Below, piece after piece: positions 57,016-64,000 of a DNA stretch of 64,000 bases; the stretch's first letter is position 1; every line of letters starts with the position of its first letter. Origin of the DNA: Sanderia malayensis (Eukaryota > Cnidaria > Scyphozoa > Semaeostomeae > Pelagiidae). The translations under genes were made by a program, and so were the position numbers. Where the stretch lies: assembly GCA_013076295.1 (NCBI GenBank), contig RQOL01000253.1:62001-126000 (forward strand), written 5' to 3'. Below the pieces are notes generated by a model. That model searched no databases and was not told the origin of the DNA. It worked only from the letters and a program-made list of their open reading frames with translations.

Positions 57016-57169
57016 AGTAGGAGAGGCAGTGGGCGTCCTGGCCCACGCATGCGCAGTAGAATTTTTATTTTATTTTGGTGTTAAGATCACGCATGCGCGA
57101 GAAACTTCGAGAATTGAAAAGAGCATGAACAGTAAAAAGTAATCGAAAACGATAACGGGTGATAATGGT

Positions 57170-57310
57170 ATGCAATAGTGGCGCATGCGCAGTTAAGAGG
57201 CGGGTTCTAGCTCACCTGATAAAGGTATGCACTAGTGGCGTATGCGCAGCTAAGAAGCCAGTTCTTGCCCACTTGATAAAGGTATACAATAGTGGCGTAT
57301 GCGCAGTTCA
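57170..57310. repeat. tandem repeat in the left terminal repeat
   Basis: Three units of about 54-58 bases with GGTATGCAATAGTGGCGCAT and GCGCAG, containing a palindromic GCGCATGCGC core. A single related unit lies inverted at about 61,596-61,640. Confidence 0.8.
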
Positions 57311-57318
57311 ATAGCCGC

Positions 57319-57870
57319 TCAGGGGTTCTTGATGTATGACCATAGGTTGAGTAGACAAGAAGACACAGGAGTACTTACATTAATTGAATTCAATCCAACT
57401 TTCAGAAGGTTTTTTAATTGATTATAATAACATACTATCTCATTCTCAGGCTCGTGCGTCATCGCTTTTCGAACCCCTAAAAGTTCTAAATTAAGTGTAG
57501 GTAAATTAAGTCTGTTTGCTAATATCCTTTCGATTGATCCACCTTTATAAAATATAACAATACAATAGTTCCAAAACAATATTTCCTTCACAAATTCTTC
57601 AGCATCTTCACATTTGTAGAGTTTCGATGTTGGATTATATGGTAGTTTGTGTACATTTTGTAAACAGTGGCGATAAGCTTTTTTGTACTTCTCATCCCAA
57701 TCTCTATATTGAATACATGGTGTGAATTCTCTTGTAAAAACTGTTGTTCCATCATTCAAGAGGATTGCAAGCTTTCGGTAACATTGATGACTTCTACTTG
57801 TTTGTATGTATTCACAATCAAGAATACAAAAGTTCACCTTCTTTTCCATTAAATCTCTTATTGTAGACAT
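57319..57870 (-). CDS. putative DEDD-type exonuclease of the mini-Polinton (left copy)
   Basis: 183 residues from ATG 57,870. The segment VNFCILDCEY carries the DxE motif of DEDD 3'-5' exonucleases; the mid-part has VIFYKGGSIERILANRL and NLELLGV, consistent with later exonuclease motifs. The end has a Cys/His-poor tail. A second copy is inverted at 60,854-61,408, so the gene lies within the element's terminal repeats. A decayed homologue is at 62,323-62,753. A role in end processing or recombination is possible but unproven. Confidence 0.5.
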   Translation of the reverse strand: MSTIRDLMEKKVNFCILDCEYIQTSRSHQCYRKLAILLNDGTTVFTREFTPCIQYRDWDEKYKKAYRHCLQNVHKLPYNPTSKLYKCEDAEEFVKEILFWNYCIVIFYKGGSIERILANRLNLPTLNLELLGVRKAMTHEPENEIVCYYNQLKNLLKVGLNSINVSTPVSSCLLNLWSYIKNP

Positions 57871-58009
57871 TTTTTACGTCTTTGTAGTATCAATGATTGT
57901 TACTACTAATAATCAATGTCATCACACCTAAATTTATAATCTCTAATTACGCTACCATTTGAATTTCGAACGCTAACATCACCTTTCAATAATGACTAGA
58001 ACATTCGAA

Positions 58010-58345
58010 AGAACATTCGAGAACATTTAAATGATGATGTAATTATTAACCAATCAAATCGCGTCTTCATCCCGCCAATTCATCTCATTGGTTGGTTTGC
58101 TTGAACAGGGCGTAACAAACAATTTTTCGACTCTTAATATTAACCAAATCACGTCAACCAAATTTTTACTAACTCCCGCCAACTCATCTCATTGGTTGAA
58201 TAGAACACTACAGTATTTATTAACATATCTCATTACCATTCGAATTTCGAATGCTAACATCACCTTTCAATAATGACTAGAACATTCTAAAGAGCATTCG
58301 AGAACATTTAAATGATGATGTAATTATTAACCAATCAAGTCGCGT
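58010..58345. promoter_or_regulatory. CRE/CCAAT-like module in the mini-Polinton
   Basis: Two units of AAATGATGATGTAATTATTA followed by ACCAATCA, preceded by ACATTCGAGAAC. They lie between the exonuclease gene and the element interior. An inverted unit is at 60,660-60,740. Confidence 0.55.
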
Positions 58346-58594
58346 CTTCATTGACGTTCGAAGGGATTTCGAGTAATCTAGAAAAATGATGGATTTCATG
58401 GACATTATTCCCTTGAAAGGCAAAGATAGTTTGAAGAACCTTTGATAAACATTTGAAGTATACTTTGTATAACAATTTAGTAACATTGTATAGCAGTTTT
58501 GCATAACAGTTTAAATCGTTGTAACATCTAACAGTTAAATTTTTTTGTGAATGTATTCTAAAACATATTTGTCATTTCAGGCAATGATTAGGCA

Positions 58595-59070
58595 TGATTA
58601 GTAATGAATAGTTAGGATTACTTAGGATTAATTAAGGATCAAGTAATGATTAGGCAATGATTAGAAATTATTAATTATGATTGGTTAGGATTAGTGAGGA
58701 TCAGTGAAGGATCAAGTAATGATAAGGTAATGATTAAGAATGATTAGTAATGAATAGCTTGGATTAGTAAGGATCAGTTAAGGATCAAGTAATGATAAGT
58801 TAATGATTAGGAATGATTAATTATGATTGGTTAGGATTAGTGAGGATTAGTTAAGGATCAATAAGGTAATGATTAGGAATGATTAATGAGCACACTACAA
58901 GATAATGATTAGGAATGCTTAGTAATGAATAGTTTGGATTAGTAAGGATCAGTTAAGGATCAAGTAATGATAAGGTAATGATTAGGAATGATTAATTATG
59001 ATTGGTTAGGATTAATAAGGATCAGTTAAGGATCAAGTAATGATAAGGTAATGATTAGGAATGATTAGTA
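58595..59070. repeat. minisatellite of GGATTAGTAAGGATCAGTTA type
   Basis: About eight imperfect 55-65-base units combining GGATTAGTRAGGATCAGTTA, AGGATCAAGTAATGATAAGG and TAATGATTAGGAATGATTA. A single trace of this repeat recurs at 59,450-59,475 and, inverted, at about 60,400-60,450. Confidence 0.85.
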
Positions 59071-59620
59071 ATGTCAGTTGCTTTGAAATTGAAATGCAAA
59101 ATTTCCATGTAGTGGCTGTCCAAATTGTGGGCACGGCGCGGGCACGTGCCGCGGCCTGTGGATGCATGAGCAAGACAAACTGAGCTTGTAGTGTGGTGGG
59201 CGATATGTGTATTGGATTGTGTTGTGTGTGGTGTGGTGTGTGAATGTTTTGCTGCGGAAGAAGGGCAACAGCAAATCAAAGCAATCAATGTGTTTGCGAA
59301 GCTTGTGTTGTGCTTTTAAGAGAACGCAATAAAAGAAAGTCATAGTTGCTAAAATTTATTTATTGGACAGTGGTTATAAGGCACAGTGATTCTTAAATAA
59401 TCCTGAGAAACACAAACATCATCAGGAGGGGATGCAACTGTGTGTGTATGATTAGTTAGGATTAGTGAGGTTTGATTGGAAACATCCTTCCTGTGTACGT
59501 GTGGAATTCCTCTCCCTCATCATATTGAATGGAGGAACCTGTCTATAAATTCAAGGGAGTTAATGCTCTAGAATTCAGGTGCTTAAGAGTTAGTCGGCAA
59601 TTATAACTAAACAGCTAGCC

Positions 59621-60121
59621 ATGAATCAGTATAAATGTGATAATTGTGAATTCTCTTCCAAGTATAAAAGTAATGTTAAGCGACATGAACGAGAGAAGCA
59701 CGAGGAGAGTAGTGAATAGTCTGACTCAGATGGTGAGATAGAAGTTGAAAATGATCATGATAATGATGAAACTGTCAACACTGATGAGGATCTTCCTTTA
59801 GGGAATGTATGGCCTTCTTTGCGTAAGGAAGTGGATGAAGATGAAAACGTATTGCAAGTTTTCAAACGTAGATTTTTATATAATAGAAGTGTTGAAAATG
59901 ATGCTGTTGTAACAGCAGTTACAGCAGCGATGCAAAAAGCACAGAAGGAAGATCATATGGATCTGCAAGAGGCCTTAGATTATGCTATTGACAAAAGAAA
60001 ATATCTCATCATACGTCAAACAATGAATGATGAAGAGGAGGAAGCTAGTAATTCTGAGGATGCTGCTGTGAATGAAGTTGTATATGATAGTACTCCAGCA
60101 TTTCCTTATAGCAGGATATAA
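59621..60121 (+). pseudogene. C2H2 zinc-finger acidic protein with one internal stop
   Basis: 166 codons from ATG 59,621, broken by TAG at 59,717-59,719. N-terminus: a C2H2 finger (YKCDNCEFSSKYKSNVKRHE, closing His after five residues). Then an Asp/Glu-rich stretch and a helical domain (VVTAVTAAMQKAQKEDHMDL), ending with another acidic tail. Likely a DNA-binding regulator or virion protein of the element; family not recognised. Confidence 0.6.
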
Positions 60122-60297
60122 CCATGCTTATAAAATGTTTAGATATTATTGTTCGTTGATGTGCTGTTTGAAAATAGTCTCTTTTTCATGTGTTTGATGA
60201 CATATGTTTCTTTCTCTTTTTATTCCTATGGGGGAGTGGTTCTGTATCTCATGGTAATATGATGTTGAGACACATGATAACTATGTAAAAAGGGAAT

Positions 60298-60405
60298 AAA
60301 AAGATCAAATTGATGAATAATGCAGTTTTTGGGAAAACTATGGAGAATGTGAGAAATCATAAAAAGTATGCAGTATGCAACTCCAGTCAACAGTTTGATC
60401 CTTAA
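60298..60405 (+). pseudogene. polB: short PolB relic in the mini-Polinton
   Basis: KLMNNAVFGKTMENVRNHKK matches the conserved palm region of Polinton-type PolB (N..FGK.MEN). About 35 codons, then a stop. This is all that remains of a polymerase gene and confirms the element's origin. Confidence 0.75.
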
Positions 60406-60853
60406 CTGATCCTCACTAATCCTAATTATTCATTAATAATCATTCCTATTCACAAAAAAATTTAACTGTTAGATGTTACAACGATTTAAACTGTTATACA
60501 AAACTGCTATACAATGTTACTAAATTGTTATACAACGTATACTTCAAATGTTTATCAAAGGTTCTTCAAACTATCTTTGCCTTTCAAGGGAATAATGTCC
60601 ATGAAATCCATCGTTTTTATAGATTACTCGAAATCCCTTCGAACGTCGATGAAGACGCGACTTGATTGGTTAATAATTACATCATCATTTAAATGTTCTC
60701 GAATGTTCTTTCAAATGTTCTAGTCATTATTGAAAGGTGATGTTAGCGTTCGAAATTCAAATGGTAGCGTAATTAGAGATTATAAATTTAGATGTGATGA
60801 CATTGATTATTAGTTGTAACAATCAAATCATTGGTACTACAAAGACGTAGAAA

Positions 60854-61408
60854 ATGTCTACAATAAGAGATTTAATGGAAAAGAAGGTGAACTTTTGTAT
60901 TCTTGATTGTGAATACATACAAACAAGTAGAAGTCATCAATGTTACCGAAAGCTTGCAATCCTCTTGAATGATGGAACAACAGTTTTTACAAGAGAATTC
61001 ACACCATGTATTCAATATAGAGATTGGGATGAGAAGTACAAAAAAGCTTATCGCCACTGTTTACAAAATGTACGCAAACTACCATATAATCCAACATCGA
61101 AACTCTACAAATGTGAAGATGCTGAAGAATTTGTGAAGGAAATATTGTTTTGGAACTATTGTATTGTTATATTTTATAAAGGTGGATCAATCGAAAGGAT
61201 ATTAGCAAACAGACTTAATGTACCTTCACTTAATTTAGAACTTTTAGGGGTTCGAAAAGCGATGACACATGAGCCTGAGAATGAGATAGTATGTTATTAT
61301 AATCAATTAAAAAATCTTCTGAAAATTGGATTGAATTCAATTAATGTATGTACTCCTGTGTCTTCTTGTCTACTTAACCTTGTGCATCTCACATCAAAGC
61401 GAGGCTGA
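60854..61408 (+). CDS. putative DEDD-type exonuclease of the mini-Polinton (right copy)
   Basis: 184 residues from ATG 60,854; more than 95% the same as the left copy except for the last dozen residues. DCEY motif near residue 19, YKGGSIERIL near 112. Both copies intact, although the element lacks most other genes, which suggests recent homogenisation between terminal repeats or selection. Confidence 0.5.
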   Translation: MSTIRDLMEKKVNFCILDCEYIQTSRSHQCYRKLAILLNDGTTVFTREFTPCIQYRDWDEKYKKAYRHCLQNVRKLPYNPTSKLYKCEDAEEFVKEILFWNYCIVIFYKGGSIERILANRLNVPSLNLELLGVRKAMTHEPENEIVCYYNQLKNLLKIGLNSINVCTPVSSCLLNLVHLTSKRG

Positions 61409-61600
61409 CCACATGATGCCACAAGATTTATAATGACGTCACCTGATGTTAGAGTAGTTAATTATAATGACGACATACGTCACATGATATTGCGCCAGAA
61501 CCCAGGTTGATCACATGATGGTACAAGATCTATTATGACGTCACAACATGTTAGAGTAGTTAATTATAATGATGACATACGTCACGTGATAGTGGGACTG
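61400..61600. promoter_or_regulatory. CRE-rich tandem duplication in the right terminal repeat
   Basis: Two units of about 100 bases (61,403-61,500 and 61,505-61,597) with TGATCACATGATG, TATGACGTCAC, GTTAGAGTAGTTAATTATAA and CATACGTCACRTGA. Perfect CRE (TGACGTCA) and E-box-like sites are repeated. Confidence 0.6.
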
Positions 61601-61662
61601 CGCATGCGCCACTGTTGCATACCTTAATCAGGTGAGCCAGGACGCCCACTCCCTCTCCTACT

Positions 61663-62028
61663 ATCCATAACTGCGAATGTACTTTCGATCTAAACACTGG
61701 AGGTGGATCAGTCTCAACATCACCAACTAACTTTTTGAAAACAATTTCCGTGCTAAGGTAATTATTTATTCCTTGGACATGTTCTTCTAACTCTTTGTAG
61801 ATTTCATTGATTATTTCAATTTTGGCTTGATCTAGTGACTGTTCTTCTTTGATGAAAACCCGATAAGCTTCATCTTTTTTCTTCTTTCGCCCAGCACCAG
61901 ATATTGTATTTTCTTGCTCATTACGTGCTATTTAGATGTCTCGTAAACTCCTTAAAACATTTTGAACATTGAATTTTTTTCTTCTTTTTAGACACATAAT
62001 CCAGATTAAATTCATTTTGTCTCTTCAT
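61663..62028 (-). pseudogene. polB: PolB N-terminus of the old Polinton
   Basis: ATG at 62,028 begins MKRQNEFNLDYVSKKKKKIQ, a nuclear-localisation-like Lys run, then CSKCFKEFTRHLNS, a half zinc finger; stops follow. Further on the frame has IEIINEIYKELEEHVQGINN and ends at the ATCCAT target site of the mini-Polinton, continuing at 57,015. Confidence 0.65.
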
Positions 62029-62129
62029 GATGGGTGCTCTTGCCAATTGAGAACATGTGAAGCTTTAGACACTCTTATATGATATTGCGATGCTTTGATC
62101 GATCAAAGCAATGCGTTGATCGACCAAAG

Positions 62130-62315
62130 ATTACATCATGATGTTACCAACATTAGAATGACTCGAAAGGAACATTCGAAGGGTGACGTGATCGACTGCT
62201 GATTGGCTAATGATTACATCATCATTCGAAAGGTGGCGTAATCGACTACTGATTGGTTAATTATTACATCATCATTCGAAAGGTGGCGTCAACATTCGAA
62301 TGACAATATCGATTG
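62130..62315. promoter_or_regulatory. CRE/CCAAT-like module between PolB and the exonuclease relic
   Basis: Two full 50-base units with CTGATTGGTTAATTATTACA then TCATCATTCGAAAGGTGGCG, and a partial third. It lies between two divergent genes and is the inverted match of the module at 11,170-11,420. Confidence 0.6.
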
Positions 62316-62322
62316 TTATAAA

Positions 62323-62753
62323 ATGAATAATAGATTTCTGAAACCAGCAAGAATGGAAACTTTAGACAAAAACGAAAACTGGCTATAAAGTTAAAAAAAG
62401 GAGATTGTTTCATCAAAGAAATTGAAAGTTGCAAAAAATATGCGGATTTAGAGGAAACATTCCGTAGAAGTTTCAACTTCTGTAACAAAAAATACACCAT
62501 TTACCGTATACACCATTGGTGACTTGCCATCTTCTTCAATGTAGAGAAACAGAACATTATATGAAGGACATGTTAGAGTGGAATGGTGTTGAGGTTATTT
62601 GATATAAAGGCGGACATATAGAAAAAAATTATGCCCGAGCTTTAAACATGAGTAACTTTAATTTAGAATTTATGGAATAAAGAAAGCCCAATGTCATTGT
62701 CCAGAAGATGAGGTGCCCAATTACTATGAACAAATAAGGACATTGCTATTATT
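62323..62753 (+). pseudogene. decayed exonuclease-like gene of the old Polinton
   Basis: Starts ATG 62,323 next to a TTATAAA box. Frameshifted pieces include HYMKDMLEWNGVEVI, then YKGGHIEKNYARALNMSNFN and LEFM, corresponding to the C-terminal half of the mini-Polinton exonuclease (YKGGSIERILANRL and on). The N-terminal DxE motif is not recognisable. It shows the gene belongs to the Polinton lineage. Confidence 0.6.
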
Positions 62754-62759
62754 ATAAGA

Positions 62760-62967
62760 ACATTAAAAAATTTCTTATTCATGACTACTCAACTTACGAC
62801 AGTTCACACGTCAAGGTCATATGGTCTTAGGGTATGACCACATTACTCTAGGTGGCCGGAGGTTTGCTATATGACGTCATTGCGAATAACACGTCACATG
62901 AATGGTGTTGATAAAATCACGTGTCCTTTGTCTATGTTCAGTCAGATCATCGGTGTTTGAACTTTGT
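62760..62967. other. probable remnant of the old Polinton's terminal repeat
   Basis: Contains GTATGACCACATTACTCTAG, ATGACGTCATTGCG and CACGTCACATGA, similar in style and order to the CRE-rich terminal repeat of the mini-Polinton (61,400-61,600). It ends where Ty3/Gypsy sequence begins. Confidence 0.4.
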
Positions 62968-64000
62968 TCACATGCACAGTAAGTCAGAAAACGTTGCGCC
63001 ATTGCACAGCCAGCCAGAACCGGTCCTTATCACTCTACTTCCGCTTGATTTTTCCCTAATAGACCCCATGTAGTCCATAGCCCCAAAACCAAAGGTTTTG
63101 CTAATTTGAATTAGTTGTAAAGGGGCCCTGGTGTTGTGTGGATTCAGTTTAATTTGGCAACAATCAGGATGGGTTCGAATAAAGGATTCAATTGATGCAT
63201 GGATTCGAGGCAAAAAGAACCGCTCTTTAGCCCTGCCGATAGTGCGAGTAATACCCATGTGACCCCCAGAAGGGCCACTCTGAAGACTATGGAGGAAACC
63301 ATTTACTAAGTTTTCGGCCACAACAACATTATTGGGAAAAGAGTCCATTGAGTTATCAGGGTCTATTGATTTCATTAATAAGCCACGATCCACAAAGTGT
63401 TTGTCCCAAAAGGATCAATATGAAGACATGTGCTGATGTTTCGACTACACAAATGATGGGGGCCGAAGGAAGCCTTGTTCTTTCATTTCAATGACCTTCA
63501 AAATATTGGGGTCTTCGTGTTGAGCTGTATACAAATCTGTGTCTGGGAAATGACAAACAAAGCAGTGGACAGAGGTGTTCGTGGAATGGTTTGGCTTTTC
63601 AAAGGAAGAAGGGGCACATCTATGATTTAAGCGAGAGAGAGCGTTTGCATTTTGGTTTGAGTCCCCAGGGCGGTGTGACACAACAAAATCAAATTCTTGA
63701 AAGGTCATAATCCATCTAGCGATTCCATTTTTAGGGATCGTCCATTTTTGGCACTTCAAAGCTCCATTATCAGAAAGAAGTTAAAACTGACGGCCCAAGA
63801 TAAACACGGAAACGCTAAGTTGCAAACAAAAGAGCCAATGCTTCTTTCTCCATTGCTGTGTAACTTTGTTCTCGGCTTGTGAGAGTTCGACTGGCATATG
63901 ATATGACCCTTCATGGCCTGAGTGATCAAGCTGGGTTAAGACAGCATCAAGCCCAACATCGGATGCGTCAGTTTGTAGGTTAAAGATCTTGTTCAAGCAT
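62968..64000 (-). pseudogene. pol: Ty3/Gypsy retrotransposon Pol fragment
   Basis: RNase H starts at the window end (NLQTDASDVGLDAVLTQLDH with catalytic Asp; 63,996-63,781), continues with WIMTFQEFDFVVSHRPGDSN (63,759-63,445), and is followed by the integrase zinc-binding region (GPSGGHMGITRTIGRAKERF, HPDCCQIK) and the first catalytic Asp (MDYMGS) at 63,393-62,968. Three frame pieces; integrase is truncated after its first Asp. The RT lies beyond the window. Confidence 0.85.

Larger units (their letters stand above)
57016..61662. mobile_element. non-autonomous mini-Polinton, 4.65 kb
   Basis: Ends AGTAGGAGAGG...AGTGGGCGTCCTGG (left) and its inverted match on the right, flanked by a 6-bp target duplication ATCCAT (57,010-57,015 and 61,663-61,668). 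A 6-bp duplication and AG-starting termini are Polinton hallmarks. Terminal repeats run for over 1 kb and include an exonuclease-like gene in each. The middle has a minisatellite, a zinc-finger ORF and a short PolB relic. No integrase, ATPase or capsid gene. Confidence 0.8.

Noticed and set aside
58595..59070. CRISPR-like repeat array
   Set aside because: Units vary, there are no unique spacers of fixed length, and the DNA is eukaryotic; it is a minisatellite.
59405..59425. minus-strand CCTGATGATG resembling a hammerhead core
   Set aside because: No GAAA at a suitable distance and no stem II.

Overview
The window is invertebrate nuclear DNA, AT-rich, with spliced host exons and dense mobile elements. 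BEL/Pao, Ty3/Gypsy, CR1-like LINE, Mutator-like, Kolobok-like, Tc1/mariner-like and Polinton/Maverick elements occur together. That mix, and the protein flavour, fits a cnidarian best, but this is an inference and no marker gene is present. No rRNA, tRNA or CRISPR was found.

Layout. (1) 1-16,206 is the left arm of a very long inverted repeat: a BEL/Pao retrotransposon (1-4,939) inserted in the PolB gene of an old, decayed Polinton-like (virus-derived) element (about 4,940-14,400), then a 1.2-kb Mutator-like element and the start of a second one. (2) 16,207-40,263 is unique DNA: the rest of the second Mutator-like element, a GC-rich minisatellite, a tandem Tc1/mariner-like MITE pair, a Kolobok-like element, a broken multi-exon secreted-protein gene holding a deleted BEL element, a LINE fragment, another minisatellite, and the first two exons of a small secreted-peptide precursor. 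(3) 40,264-40,363 is exactly 100 N. (4) 40,364-56,563 repeats the left arm in reverse orientation, nearly base for base. (5) 56,564-64,000 continues past the left arm's start: the missing 5' LTR of the BEL, more PolB, a 4.65-kb non-autonomous Polinton-like element with its own 6-bp target duplication, the PolB N-terminus, a decayed exonuclease-like gene and a truncated Ty3/Gypsy element.

The right arm starts exactly at the gap, inside a transposon end, and the arms differ mostly by single-base indels. The simplest reading is that two overlapping contigs (or two haplotypes) were joined in the wrong orientation. In that case reverse-complement(40,364-64,000) overlaps 1-16,206 and the locus exists once. 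A real palindrome cannot be excluded from sequence alone.

The most interesting content is the Polinton-like element. It has exonuclease and polymerase parts of a PolB, an integrase C-terminus, a packaging-ATPase C-terminus, two small cationic virion-core-like proteins, a probable Bcl-2-like protein, and two TATA-driven genes with a duplicated leader. A repeated CRE/CCAAT-like module recurs in its intergenic DNA. A DEDD-exonuclease-like gene sits in the terminal repeats of the nested mini-Polinton and has a decayed homologue in the old one. A palindromic MITE with two opposed hammerhead ribozymes lies between Polinton genes. All copies of the Polinton are defective: the polymerase palm is absent and the ATPase lacks its Walker region.
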